Assembly: GCA_017960905.1 (NCBI GenBank)
Contig: JAGCYH010000023.1
Span: forward strand, 1-64,000
Length of the DNA: 64,000 nucleotides
Reading direction: 5' to 3'
Source: Bacteroidales bacterium
Lineage (GTDB): Bacteria; Bacteroidota; Bacteroidia; Bacteroidales; Marinilabiliaceae
In this document: positions 24,694 through 33,640 of the stretch, in pieces
Layout: the number at the start of each line of letters is the position of its first letter
How positions within the stretch are numbered: the stretch's first letter is position 1
Notes under the pieces: generated by a model
Seen by the model: the letters and a program-made list of their open reading frames with translations, nothing else
Database searches by the model: none
Told to the model about the DNA's origin: nothing
Position numbers and translations under genes: made by a program

Positions 24694-26412
24694 TTATGCT
24701 TTCTCGGCATATAAGTAATCGGCCAGATTCTCATCGCGGAATTTGCGAATGAAAGCCATGTGCTTCTCCACTTCGGCTTCGGCATAGCGGATGTAAACGT
24801 TTGCCGATTTTGCAAACAATTCGGCATTGTTTGAAGCGTCGCGAAGCAGCAAGTGACCCATGATGGTGTGAGCGGCCATCTCTACGAGGCGGCGTGCCAT
24901 GAGGTCGAGCAAATCCTGATTCTTGGTCTCAACTATCTGATTTGTAGCCATATTCAGGCGGTCGGCCATGTCTTTCAGTTTGTCTTTGAGAATGTCGAAC
25001 GTAGGCGCTGTAGGCTGAGCCTCAAACTCGCGAATAAGATTGAGGTAAGCGCCAGTTGTCACGTAGCGGATAGCCGCTACGACCTGCAACTGCGTTGTGC
25101 CTTCGTAGATGCTCGTGATGCGGGCGTCGCGGTATATGCGTTCGCATTTGTACTCTTTCATGAAGCCCGAACCGCCGTGTATCTGAATACAATCGTACGT
25201 GTTCTGGTTGGCCATCTCGCTGCCCATTGCTTTCGAAAGCGGTGTAAGAGCGTCGGCCATCTTGGCGTATTTCTTCTGCTCCTGACGCTCTTCGGGCGTC
25301 AGTTTGCGCTCTTTGGCAATGTCGTCGAGTGCTTTGTATATGTCAACGTAACTTGCTGTTTCGTAGAGAATTGCGCGTGTTGCGTCGAGTTTTGCCTTGA
25401 TTATCGAGAGCATTTCGGCCACAGCGGGGAATTCGATGATGGCTTTGCCATATTGGCGACGATCTTTGGCGTATGCCAAAGCCTCGTCGTATGCGGCTTT
25501 TGATATGCCAACGCTCTGAGCGGCAATGCCAAGACGGGCACCGTTCATAAGAGCCATCACGTAGCGTATCAGACCGAGTTTGCGGTCGCCGCAGAGTTCG
25601 GCTTTTGCGTTTTTGAACACGAGTTCGCAGGTAGGCGAACCTTTGATACCCATTTTATTTTCGATACGGCGGACATTAACACCGCCGTTGCGTTTGTCGT
25701 AGATGAACATCGACAGACCGCGGCCGTCGCGTGTGCCCTCTTCAGAGCGTGCCAGCACGAGGTGTATGTCGCTGTCGCCGTTGGTGATGAAGCGCTTCAC
25801 ACCATTGAGGTACCAGCAGTTGTCCTTCTCGCTGAATGTGGCTTTGAGCATAACCGACTGAAGGTCAGAGCCCGCATCGGGCTCTGTGAGGTCCATAGAC
25901 ATGGTCTCGCCAGCGCAAACGCGCGTCAGATAACGCATCTTCTGGTCTTCGTTGCCAAACTCGTAGAGTGTCTCGGCGCAGTCCTGCAATCCCCAAAGGT
26001 TCTCGAAACCGGCATCGGCGGTGCTGACCATTTCAGCAGCCATAATGTAAGGCACGATAGGGAAGTTGAGACCGCCGAAACGGCGCGGCATCGACAAGCC
26101 CATAAGGCCAGCCTGACGCGCTGCATCGAGGTTCACTTTGGTGCCCGAAGCGTATTCTACGCGGCCGTTCTCGCATTTCGGTCCTTCGTGGTCAACGCCT
26201 TCGGCGTTGGGCGCGATGACTTCGCTGCACAGCTCGCCAACGATGTCGAGCACGCGTTCGTAGTTGTCCATAGCGTCGTCGAAGTCCTGAGGCGCGTGCG
26301 GATATTGTTCTTTTTCAGCAAAACCACGCTCTTTGAGCTCGACGATGCGGCGCATGAGCTGGTTGTGCAAATGATATTTGAGCTCTGGAGTCTCTGTATA
26401 ATAATTTGCCAT
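24694..26412 (-). CDS. Acyl-CoA dehydrogenase (with C-terminal extension)
   Basis: 572 aa, longer than the usual 380 because of a C-terminal helical extension common in Bacteroidota. FAD/substrate motifs are MSMDLTEPDAGSDL and RFITNGDSD. The catalytic base is Glu in ITSIYEGTTQLQ, the position used by short/medium-chain enzymes. It oxidises an acyl-CoA to the enoyl-CoA and passes electrons to the adjacent ETF. It lies 2 nt downstream of etfA, at the end of the etfB-etfA-acd operon. Substrate chain length is not decided; a butyryl-CoA-type enzyme is plausible. Confidence 0.92.
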   Translation of the reverse strand: MANYYTETPELKYHLHNQLMRRIVELKERGFAEKEQYPHAPQDFDDAMDNYERVLDIVGELCSEVIAPNAEGVDHEGPKCENGRVEYASGTKVNLDAARQAGLMGLSMPRRFGGLNFPIVPYIMAAEMVSTADAGFENLWGLQDCAETLYEFGNEDQKMRYLTRVCAGETMSMDLTEPDAGSDLQSVMLKATFSEKDNCWYLNGVKRFITNGDSDIHLVLARSEEGTRDGRGLSMFIYDKRNGGVNVRRIENKMGIKGSPTCELVFKNAKAELCGDRKLGLIRYVMALMNGARLGIAAQSVGISKAAYDEALAYAKDRRQYGKAIIEFPAVAEMLSIIKAKLDATRAILYETASYVDIYKALDDIAKERKLTPEERQEQKKYAKMADALTPLSKAMGSEMANQNTYDCIQIHGGSGFMKEYKCERIYRDARITSIYEGTTQLQVVAAIRYVTTGAYLNLIREFEAQPTAPTFDILKDKLKDMADRLNMATNQIVETKNQDLLDLMARRLVEMAAHTIMGHLLLRDASNNAELFAKSANVYIRYAEAEVEKHMAFIRKFRDENLADYLYAEKA

Positions 26413-26414
26413 TT

Positions 26415-27449
26415 TTACTCTTCTTTTTTATAGTATTTAATCATTTTAGGAACAACCTCTTCGATGTCGCCAACTATCACATAATCAGCTATTTTGTTAA
26501 TCGGCGCTTCAGGGTCGTTGTTTATCGAAATTATCATTGAGCTTTCCTGCATGCCGGCTACGTGCTGTATCTGGCCCGAGATGCCGCATGCTATATAGAG
26601 TTTCGGACGTACGGTCAGACCAGTCTGACCGATTTGGCGGTCGTGGTCAACCCAGCCTGCATCGACGGCTGCGCGGCTTGCGCCTACTTCGGCGTGAAGC
26701 ACCTTCGCAAGTTCGTAGAGCTTGTCGAAGCCTTCTTTCGAACCTACGCCGTAACCGCCTGATACAATGATTGATGCGCCTTTCAGATTGTTTTTCGACT
26801 TCTCTACATGGCGCTCTATCACTTTCACAACGTAATCGGTTGTCGGAATGTATTTTGCAACATCGTGACGCACGATTTTCGATTTGTAGTTAGCATCTAC
26901 GATGCTCTTCTGCATCACACCGTCGCGAACGGTAGCCATCTGCGGGCGGTGTTCGGGGTTGACGATGGTTGCTATGATAGATCCGCCGAATGCCGGACGA
27001 ATCTGGTAGAGCTGTTTCTCGTAATGCTTGTCGACGAGCTGGTCGCCTTCTTTCACTTTCATGTCGAAATCGCCGATTTCGAGCTGAGTGCAGTCGGCTG
27101 TCAGACCAGAGTGCAGTGCCGACGATACGCGCGGTCCGAGGTCGCGGCCGATAACGGTCGCGCCCATGAGGCATATCTGCGGTTTCTCCTCTTTGAAGAG
27201 GTTTACTATTGCCGATGTGTGCGGCAATGTAGTGTAGGGCGAAAGTCCTTCTGCCTCAAACACATGTATGGTGTCAACACCGTAAGGCGACACTTGTTTC
27301 TCGATGCCGGCGAGGTCTGAACCTATGCAGATGCATTCCAATTCGACACCTAACTGATTTGCTAAAACTCGTCCTTTGGTAAGGAGTTCCAAACTTACAT
27401 CAACGACTTGTTTTCCTTCGAGTTCGCAATATACAAATACGTTATTCAT
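26415..27449 (-). CDS. etfA: Electron transfer flavoprotein alpha subunit
   Basis: 344 aa. The C-terminal FAD domain signature is clear: GASIIVSGGYGVGS, GQTGLTVRPKLYIACGISG and IQHVAGM. It forms the FAD-binding half of the ETF heterodimer, taking electrons from the acyl-CoA dehydrogenase encoded 2 nt downstream. The gap to etfB is 23 nt. Whether this ETF bifurcates electrons cannot be judged from the sequence alone. Confidence 0.93.
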   Translation of the reverse strand: MNNVFVYCELEGKQVVDVSLELLTKGRVLANQLGVELECICIGSDLAGIEKQVSPYGVDTIHVFEAEGLSPYTTLPHTSAIVNLFKEEKPQICLMGATVIGRDLGPRVSSALHSGLTADCTQLEIGDFDMKVKEGDQLVDKHYEKQLYQIRPAFGGSIIATIVNPEHRPQMATVRDGVMQKSIVDANYKSKIVRHDVAKYIPTTDYVVKVIERHVEKSKNNLKGASIIVSGGYGVGSKEGFDKLYELAKVLHAEVGASRAAVDAGWVDHDRQIGQTGLTVRPKLYIACGISGQIQHVAGMQESSMIISINNDPEAPINKIADYVIVGDIEEVVPKMIKYYKKEE

Positions 27450-27472
27450 TTTTGTTATTGATTTACTTATTA

Positions 27473-28342
27473 TTATATAGCGTTACTTGCAATGAGCTCC
27501 GACATCATGCTCTTAATGTCTTCGTCGCTCGATGTAAGTGTTTTGTTCTCTTTTGCTTTGAAAACAATGCTTTTAACAGCTTTCACATTAGTAGGCGAGC
27601 CTTGCTTGCCTATCTGGTTCGGGTCGGCATCTATCTCGGCTGCGCCCAACTGATTGATAGTCAGGTACGGACGGGTTTTGAAGAATGCCTTTTCTTCGTC
27701 GCTCATCGCGTCGATGGCAATGTTGGTGTTGGCGCGTTTGTATTTGATCACCTTCATGGCATTGCGGCTGCGGCAAGGCGCAGCGCTGCCGTTGATGGTA
27801 AGCAGCAGTGGAAGCGGTGCTTCCACTGTCTCGGTGCCACCGTCGATATGGCGTTTCACAACCACCTTTTTGTCGTCGTAGCTGAGTATATCTTCTACGT
27901 ATGTAACTTGTGGAATATCAAGTTTTTGTGCAATTTGCGGACCAACTTGAGCGGTGTCGCCGTCGATAGCCTGGCGACCGCAGAAGATGATGTCGAACTT
28001 GCCGATTTTGCGTATTGCCTGCGCCAGAGAGTAGCTTGTAGCCAATGTGTCGGCACCGCCTAAAGCTCTGTCGGTGAGCAGATAGCAACTGTCTACGCCT
28101 CTGAAGAGGCCTTCTTTCAATATCTCAATTGCTTTTGGGAGTCCCATTGTAAGCATTGTAATTGTGGAGCCCGGATTGGCTTCTTTCAGGCGAAGAGCCT
28201 GCTCTAATGCGTTTAAATCGTCCGGATTGAATACGGCTGGAAGTGCCGCACGGTTGACTGTCCCTTCGGGAGTCATCGCCTCGCTGCCAACATTACGAGT
28301 GTCGGGTACTTGCTTGGCGAGTACAACAATTTTATAATTCAT
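27473..28342 (-). CDS. etfB: Electron transfer flavoprotein beta subunit
   Basis: 289 aa, of the FixA-like longer type. Signatures: IVVLAKQVPDT at the N-terminus, ALRLKEANPGSTITMLTMG, and CGRQAIDGDTAQVGPQIAQ for nucleotide binding. It pairs with EtfA. As first gene of the operon it is preceded by a -7 element at 28375-28382. Confidence 0.93.
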   Translation of the reverse strand: MNYKIVVLAKQVPDTRNVGSEAMTPEGTVNRAALPAVFNPDDLNALEQALRLKEANPGSTITMLTMGLPKAIEILKEGLFRGVDSCYLLTDRALGGADTLATSYSLAQAIRKIGKFDIIFCGRQAIDGDTAQVGPQIAQKLDIPQVTYVEDILSYDDKKVVVKRHIDGGTETVEAPLPLLLTINGSAAPCRSRNAMKVIKYKRANTNIAIDAMSDEEKAFFKTRPYLTINQLGAAEIDADPNQIGKQGSPTNVKAVKSIVFKAKENKTLTSSDEDIKSMMSELIASNAI

Positions 28343-28374
28343 TACTTTTCTGTTTTTTGAGTAATAATTTTTTG

Positions 28375-28382
28375 CAAAAGTA
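28375..28382 (-). promoter_or_regulatory. -7 promoter element of the etfB-etfA-acd operon
   Basis: Minus-strand TACTTTTG fits TAnnTTTG, 32 nt upstream of the etfB ATG. The -33 element is not clear. Confidence 0.5.
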
Positions 28383-28413
28383 CAAAAAAGAGTTCTATAT
28401 ACATACTATTATA

Positions 28414-28435
28414 GGACTTGTTTTACAACAAGTCC
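28414..28435 (-). terminator. Hairpin downstream of the DUF3575-like gene
   Basis: GGACTTGTT and AACAAGTCC form a 9-bp stem with a TTAC loop, 46 nt after the stop of the 28481 gene. There is no real U-run, so termination is uncertain. Confidence 0.35.
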
Positions 28436-28480
28436 GACAATTATGGCATATAATTTGCATAATATCAGTGTTTTACAAGA

Positions 28481-29050
28481 TCAAAAAGCCACACCTACTT
28501 TGAATCCCATTGTGTATGAGATTTTTCGGTTTCGTGTGCCGAAATATTCCCACAATGTGAAGCTGTGCTCGTACCATGTGTCGGCTTCGGTGCCGGCCAC
28601 GATGCCCGGTCCGGTGAAATAGTCGAACACAAAGCGCTTGTACACAAACTGATAGCCTATGATGCTCATCAGTGTGAACATTTCAGAGCGCGTGCGCTCT
28701 GAACCGTCTTTCGGGTTGTATTTGAAGTTAACGTATATCATTTCGGGCTGAACGTACAATCCTTGCAACGGCTTGTCGTCGTTGCGCAATGCAAGGTTGA
28801 ATTTGTGTCCGTACCTCATTATCAGTCCTTTAGGATTGTTGTGCTTGCCGTCGTAGGTGCAGCCTATGTAGCCAAGGGCCACTTGGTCGGTGTGTATGCC
28901 GCCCGTGTGCCGCTCGTAGAATATCTTGGCCGAGCCGGTAGTCCATGATAATACTGTGGCTTTCAGTGTGTTACGATATTGCGCCCTACAGGGCGCAATG
29001 GCTATTAAGCTTATTATCAGTGTGATAAGTATGCGCTGTGAACTTCTCAT
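28481..29050 (-). CDS. Exported protein, predicted small outer-membrane barrel (DUF3575-like)
   Basis: 189 aa from ATG at 29050, which overlaps the rarA stop as ATGA; a start six codons upstream would sit inside rarA and spoil the signal peptide. The signal peptide ends near APCRAQ. The mature part has short alternating aromatic strands (GLYVQPEMIYVNFKY, KRFVFDYFTGPGIVAG) and ends KVGVAF, as expected for a small barrel; I recall similar DUF3575 proteins. Function unknown. It is translationally coupled to rarA, probably for operon economy. Confidence 0.65.
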   Translation of the reverse strand: MRSSQRILITLIISLIAIAPCRAQYRNTLKATVLSWTTGSAKIFYERHTGGIHTDQVALGYIGCTYDGKHNNPKGLIMRYGHKFNLALRNDDKPLQGLYVQPEMIYVNFKYNPKDGSERTRSEMFTLMSIIGYQFVYKRFVFDYFTGPGIVAGTEADTWYEHSFTLWEYFGTRNRKISYTMGFKVGVAF

Positions 29051-30318
29051 TCTTTGCGTTTTCCCCATAAGAAAGTCTGCCTCTCGTGCATCTTTGCCTC
29101 GGCGGCGTTGTTTTGCGGAATGTAGAAGCGCATGTCGGCTATCTGGTCGGGCAGATACTGCTGCTCGACGAAATTGTTCGGAAAATCGTGTGCGTATTTG
29201 TAGTCGCGGCCGTAATTGAGATTCTCCATGAGCTTTGTCGGTGCGTTGCGCAGGTGCAGCGGAACGGGCAGATTGCCCGTCCGGCGCACAAAGTCGAGCG
29301 CATTGTCGATGGCAAGGTAAGCGGCGTTGCTCTTCGCCGAAGTGGCAAGGTAAATTGTTGCTTCAGAGAGGATTATGCGCGCTTCGGGCCAGCCTACTTT
29401 GTTCACCGCGTCGAAGGCCTGATTGGCCAAGAGCAATGCGTTGGGGTTGGCCAGACCTATGTCTTCGGCAGCCGAAATGACAAGTCGCCGTGCTATGAAT
29501 TTTGGGTCTTCGCCGCCCTCAATCATTCGGGCGAGCCAATAGACGGCGGCGTCGGGGTCGCTGCCACGCACCGACTTGATGAATGCCGAGATGATGTCGT
29601 AGTGCATCTCGCCGTTTTTGTCGTACATGGCCGGACTCTGCTGAAGTATGTCGACGATATGCTTATCGTCGATAATTATCTCATCAGCAGTACGTTGCGC
29701 GTTCACTACGAGTTCTATTATATTGAGTAGTTTTCGGGCGTCACCGCCCGAAAAACGAACCAGAGCGGCCTCTTCGGTAACTTTTATGTTTAGCTCTTTC
29801 AGCTCACTGTCGGTTGTCAGAACGCGGTTTGCAAGCGTTATTAAGTCGTTGTGTTCGAGAGCTTTAAGTACATAAACTTGACAACGCGATAGCAACGGCG
29901 AAATCACCTCGAACGATGGGTTCTCGGTCGTTGCGCCTATAAGCGTTACGGTGCCGTCTTCGACGGCACCTAACAGGCTGTCTTGCTGTGCTTTGCTGAA
30001 GCGGTGTATCTCATCGATAAAAAGAATCGGGGCGTTCGGATTGAAAAAACGCTCTTTCTTGGCTTGGTCGATAACCTCGCGCACCTCTTTTACTCCCGAG
30101 CTTATTGCCGAGAGTGTGTGAAACGGGCGTTTGAGCTGTTTCGAAATGATTTTCGCCAGTGTGGTTTTGCCCACGCCGGGCGGTCCCCATAGTATTATCG
30201 ACGACATGTTGCCGCTGTCGATCATACGGCGCAGTATTGCGCCGTCGCCTACTAAATGCTGCTGCCCGACGTACTCTTCGAGAGTTTGCGGCCTCATTCG
30301 CTCTGCTAATGGTTCCAT
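29047..30318 (-). CDS. rarA: Replication-associated recombination protein A (RarA/MgsA)
   Basis: 423 aa AAA+ ATPase. It starts MEPLAERMRPQTLEEYVGQQHL, has Walker A GPPGVGKTTL, Walker B ILFIDEIHRF and sensor TVTLIGATTENPSFEV, then the C-terminal tetramerisation region (GGEDPKFIARRLVISAAEDIG). It acts at stalled replication forks and clamps. It is 12 nt downstream of the SUI1/YciH gene and its stop overlaps the next start by ATGA. Confidence 0.95.
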   Translation of the reverse strand: MEPLAERMRPQTLEEYVGQQHLVGDGAILRRMIDSGNMSSIILWGPPGVGKTTLAKIISKQLKRPFHTLSAISSGVKEVREVIDQAKKERFFNPNAPILFIDEIHRFSKAQQDSLLGAVEDGTVTLIGATTENPSFEVISPLLSRCQVYVLKALEHNDLITLANRVLTTDSELKELNIKVTEEAALVRFSGGDARKLLNIIELVVNAQRTADEIIIDDKHIVDILQQSPAMYDKNGEMHYDIISAFIKSVRGSDPDAAVYWLARMIEGGEDPKFIARRLVISAAEDIGLANPNALLLANQAFDAVNKVGWPEARIILSEATIYLATSAKSNAAYLAIDNALDFVRRTGNLPVPLHLRNAPTKLMENLNYGRDYKYAHDFPNNFVEQQYLPDQIADMRFYIPQNNAAEAKMHERQTFLWGKRKE

Positions 30319-30330
30319 GCTTGTAACTTA

Positions 30331-30678
30331 TTATCCGCCAACGCGTTTCGCTTTGAAACCGTCTTTTGTGAGTATTTCTATTATTTTGTCGCGGAAATCG
30401 CCCTGAATGAGTATCTCGCCGTCTTTCACAGAGCCGCCTACGCCGCAAGCTTGCTTGAGGCGTTTGCCGAGCTCTTTGAGCGAGTCGTCGGAGCCCACGT
30501 AGCCTGTGACAAGTGTTACCGACTTGCCCGCACGCTGTTTCTTGTCGAGCAAAACCTTAAGGTTTTGCTGTTGCGGTGGCAGGTCTTCCATTGTCTCGTC
30601 GACACCTGTGCTATATTCGAAGTCGGAGGCGGTAGAGTACACAACGCCTTCGCGCGATTTCCAGTTTTGCTTCTTCAT
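30331..30678 (-). CDS. SUI1/eIF1-like translation factor (YciH family)
   Basis: 115 aa. A short variable N-terminus is followed by the SUI1 fold: [19 protein letters not shown], then [20 protein letters not shown] and [12 protein letters not shown]. YciH is thought to affect start-codon fidelity in bacteria. It lies 12 nt upstream of rarA. A plus-strand CAAAAGTA at 30701-30708 gives a minus-strand TACTTTTG -7 element about 20 nt upstream of the ATG. Confidence 0.9.
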   Translation of the reverse strand: MKKQNWKSREGVVYSTASDFEYSTGVDETMEDLPPQQQNLKVLLDKKQRAGKSVTLVTGYVGSDDSLKELGKRLKQACGVGGSVKDGEILIQGDFRDKIIEILTKDGFKAKRVGG

Positions 30679-30729
30679 CGGTCTGCTTTTTTTGTCGCAG
30701 ACAAAAGTAACAATTATAGTGTAAAGATT

Positions 30730-30820
30730 AAAGAGGAAAGTGGAAAGTTTAGAGTAAAGAGTAGAGAGTAAAGTAGAGACGCACGGCCGTGCGTCTCATA
30801 CAAACCACGGCCGTGCGTCT
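30730..30820. repeat. Dispersed repeat copy 2 (inverted relative to copy 1)
   Basis: A GTAAAGAGTAGAGAGTAAAG tract leads into AGACGCACGGCCGTGCGTCT (30777-30796), then a truncated second palindrome, CCACGGCCGTGCGTCTC (near 30805-30821). It matches copy 1 at 18412-18475 in reverse orientation. No ORF lies inside. Confidence 0.75.
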
Positions 30821-30850
30821 CAATATAATTGTAAAAAGCCTAAAAAAAAA

Positions 30851-30870
30851 GCTGCCCCAAGTGGGGCAGC
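30851..30870 (-). terminator. Terminator after the Pro/Gln-rich secreted protein gene
   Basis: GCTGCCCC and GGGGCAGC form an 8-bp stem with a 4-nt loop, flanked by A9 and T6, 22 nt after the minus-strand stop at 30892. Confidence 0.92.
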
Positions 30871-30891
30871 TTTTTTATCTTAAATAACTGA

Positions 30892-32013
30892 TTATCTGCG
30901 TCGTGAAGAAGAAGAACGAGTGCTGCCAGAGTTGTCAGAGCCTTGGCGATTTACGTTCGTCTGATTTCGGCGGCCTTGGTTGACATTAGCCGGTGTCGTG
31001 CTTCCCGACTGCGTATTAGTCTGTGTAGTCGACTGGTTGTTGTTGTTCGTGCTTGTCGCAGGTGCAGTGCTGTTGTTGCGCTGGAACGGTTGCGGTGCGG
31101 GAGGCGCGGGCTGTGTTGTAGCCGGCTGTTGCACAGCGGGTTGCGCTGGTTGTACAGGCTGCGGTGCAGGTGCAGGCTGTGTCGGTTGAGCTGCGGGTGC
31201 CGGTTGCCCATGATGCGGTGTGGGAGCCGGTTGCTGAGCTGGTGCAGGTGCAGGAGCCGGTGATGCAGGTATCGGCTGTTGCGGCGGTGTGTACTGCGGC
31301 GCAGCCGGTGAGTTTATCGACGGTGAGTAACGGTTGCCGCTGTTGTCGCGGTAGCGGTCGTCGCGAGTGCGGTTGCGCTGGTTCTCGTTGTTGTAGTTGT
31401 TGTAACGAATAGGCTCGTTGCGCTCGCGGACGTTGACACCGAAGTCGGCTTTGCGGCGGTCGCCGAAGGCGGCGCTGCGACGGTCGGGAAGTGTTACGCG
31501 CGGCGAAATGCCGAGCGGACCATGGTTGATGCGGTCGCGGTAGTAGCCGTCGTTGTAGTACTTATGGCTGTGTCCGCCAACGTACGTCTTGTATATCGAC
31601 GGACTGTCGAAATAGTAGAACGAGCGATTTGAGTAAATCGTGTAAATGCGGAAGTTCCACGTCGAACCGGTCGAATACACAGGGTTGTAGAAGTACTCCG
31701 ATGCGCGGAATTTGACGTACTGCGGTGCGTTGAGCACGTAGCGCAAATCCTCGTTACGCATGTCGAGGTAGTCGTAGTATGTGTCGATGGCGTCGATGTA
31801 TCCGAATACCACATCGTTCATCAGATGGTTGATGTTGTATATGAAGTCGTAGTTGATTTCATAACAATATTCATATTGCATTGGTGTCAAGTCCAATTCG
31901 TATGCCATACGGTCGGATAGGAAACGAGCGTTCTGGCGTATCTTGCTCGAAGAGAGGCTGAATGCGTTTGTTGTAAACAATCCTATCAGCATAACTAATA
32001 AAATGCGTTTCAT
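30892..32013 (-). CDS. Exported low-complexity protein of unknown function
   Basis: 373 aa. A signal peptide (ends near TTNAFSLSS) is followed by a Tyr-rich folded-looking domain of about 180 residues (MAYELDLTPMQYEYCYEINYDF; repeated Y/F/N-rich segments). A long disordered tail follows: Pro/Ala/Gln repeats near 230-300, then Asn/Thr/Ser-rich, ending in Arg-rich SSSRRR. I recall conserved Bacteroidales proteins with a similar N-terminal domain, but none with a function. The tail could span the periplasm or bind peptidoglycan, which is inference. A -7 element lies at 32083-32090 and a terminator follows the gene. Confidence 0.65.
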   Translation of the reverse strand: MKRILLVMLIGLFTTNAFSLSSSKIRQNARFLSDRMAYELDLTPMQYEYCYEINYDFIYNINHLMNDVVFGYIDAIDTYYDYLDMRNEDLRYVLNAPQYVKFRASEYFYNPVYSTGSTWNFRIYTIYSNRSFYYFDSPSIYKTYVGGHSHKYYNDGYYRDRINHGPLGISPRVTLPDRRSAAFGDRRKADFGVNVRERNEPIRYNNYNNENQRNRTRDDRYRDNSGNRYSPSINSPAAPQYTPPQQPIPASPAPAPAPAQQPAPTPHHGQPAPAAQPTQPAPAPQPVQPAQPAVQQPATTQPAPPAPQPFQRNNSTAPATSTNNNNQSTTQTNTQSGSTTPANVNQGRRNQTNVNRQGSDNSGSTRSSSSRRR

Positions 32014-32082
32014 AATGGTATGTTTTTAAATGTTATTATTCAATTATTTGTTTGTTGAAAAGTATATTTCCAAAAATGATGC

Positions 32083-32090
32083 CAAATATA
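32083..32090 (-). promoter_or_regulatory. -7 promoter element for the gene at 30892-32013
   Basis: Minus-strand TATATTTG fits TAnnTTTG and leaves a leader of about 60-65 nt. The -33 element is not clear. Confidence 0.45.
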
Positions 32091-32200
32091 GATATTATTG
32101 TCGAAACGAGCATAAGGTCGGGTGAGTTATTTTTGAGAGATGCTTGTAATTGCAAGGGCTTGCCGACCGAAAAAAGTTGAAAAAGAAAAACACAAAAATA

Positions 32201-32231
32201 TTGACAATGAGCGCAGATGATGATATATTTG
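32201..32231 (+). promoter_or_regulatory. Promoter of the nfeD-menE operon
   Basis: TTG at 32201-32203, a 20-nt gap, then TATATTTG at 32224-32231. The ATG at 32255 is 23 nt further on. Confidence 0.75.
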
Positions 32232-32254
32232 TAAAAAAATAAACTGACATTCCG

Positions 32255-33640
32255 ATGAAGATTATATTAACTATAGTAGCGGCGTTTATTTTCCTGAATA
32301 TCAATGCACAAAGGAAGATTCTGACGTACGAGATTTTCGATGAGATTAACAGCACAAGCTGGCTCTACACTCAGGGCGCGTTCCGTCAGGCCGAGACCGA
32401 GAATGCCGATTGCGTCATTCTTCACCTCAATACTTACGGCGGCGAGGTGGTCTATGCCGACTCGATACGCACCAAGATTCTCAATTCGAAAATACCTGTT
32501 TATGTCTTTATCGACAACAATGCCGCGTCGGCGGGAGCGCTGATTTCGATTGCATGCGACAGCATTTTCATGCGCCAGGGCGGCAACATTGGTGCCGCCA
32601 CTGTCGTGAGCGGCACTTCTGGCGAGAAAATGCCCGACAAATATCAGTCGTACATGCGCTCCACAATGCGCTCTACTGCCGAAGCGCACGGCAAAGTACG
32701 CGAGATGCGCAACGGCGTTGCGCATGAGCGTTGGTTCCGCAACCCGACGATTGCCGAAGCTATGGTCGATGAGCGGATTTATATTAAGAATATTGTCGAT
32801 TCGACTCAGATACTGACATTTACGACCGACGAGGCAATAGCCAACGGCTATTGCGAAGGCAAAGCCGAAACCATTGCCGATGTCGCCAGCGTCGTGGCTG
32901 GCGACGGCTACACGATAACCGAGTATCGCCCTTCGGCACTCGAAAGCGCCAAAGGCTTTCTGCTCGATTCGGCTTTGCGCAGCATATTGATACTCATTAT
33001 AATAGGCGGCATTTATTTCGAATTGCAGACGCCCGGTGTCGGCATTCCTATTCTGGCTTCGATAATTGCGGCTTTGCTCTATTTCGCACCGCTCTACATC
33101 GACGGTCTGGCGGCTAATTGGGAAATAGCACTTTTCGTTGTCGGACTTGCACTTGTCGCCCTCGAAGTGTTTGTGATTCCGGGCTTTGGCGTTGCCGGCA
33201 TCGCCGGCATACTGTGCATCATCGGTAGCCTGGCCATGAGTATGATGGACAACGACTGGTTCGACTTCGAAACAGTGCCAACTGAAAACATTCTGCGCGC
33301 TTTTGCCACTGTGAGCGTCGCCATTGTGGGCAGCATTATAGTTTGCATCATTTTGGGCAAGACGGTATTCAGGCGGCGTAACGCGCTGACTCGCAGTATA
33401 ATACTTGATACAGCACAGAATGCCGAAGACGGATTTGTGGGCATCGACACATCGATAGAAAACTACATAGGGCGCAAAGCCAAGGCTCTGACGCCCTTGC
33501 GCCCTTCGGGCAAGGTAAGCATCGACGGTAAGACGCTCGATGCCATTACCGAGGGCGAATTCATCAGCAAAGGCGCCGAAGTCGTGATTAAAAGCGTGTC
33601 GAGCGCGCAGGTTGTTGTGTCTAAATGCGAAGCGGAATGA
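32255..33640 (+). CDS. nfeD: NfeD-family membrane-bound ClpP-class serine protease
   Basis: 461 aa, the long NfeD1b form. Signal/anchor at the N-terminus, then a ClpP-like domain with catalytic Ser in NNAASAGALIS and a probable Lys in MPDKYQSYMRS. Four or five transmembrane segments follow (about 245-375), then a C-terminal OB-fold NfeD domain (LTPLRPSGKVSIDGKTLDA). Relatives cleave hydrophobic C-termini of stomatin partners; no stomatin gene is adjacent here. The stop overlaps the start of the MenE-like gene as ATGA. Confidence 0.9.
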   Translation: MKIILTIVAAFIFLNINAQRKILTYEIFDEINSTSWLYTQGAFRQAETENADCVILHLNTYGGEVVYADSIRTKILNSKIPVYVFIDNNAASAGALISIACDSIFMRQGGNIGAATVVSGTSGEKMPDKYQSYMRSTMRSTAEAHGKVREMRNGVAHERWFRNPTIAEAMVDERIYIKNIVDSTQILTFTTDEAIANGYCEGKAETIADVASVVAGDGYTITEYRPSALESAKGFLLDSALRSILILIIIGGIYFELQTPGVGIPILASIIAALLYFAPLYIDGLAANWEIALFVVGLALVALEVFVIPGFGVAGIAGILCIIGSLAMSMMDNDWFDFETVPTENILRAFATVSVAIVGSIIVCIILGKTVFRRRNALTRSIILDTAQNAEDGFVGIDTSIENYIGRKAKALTPLRPSGKVSIDGKTLDAITEGEFISKGAEVVIKSVSSAQVVVSKCEAE

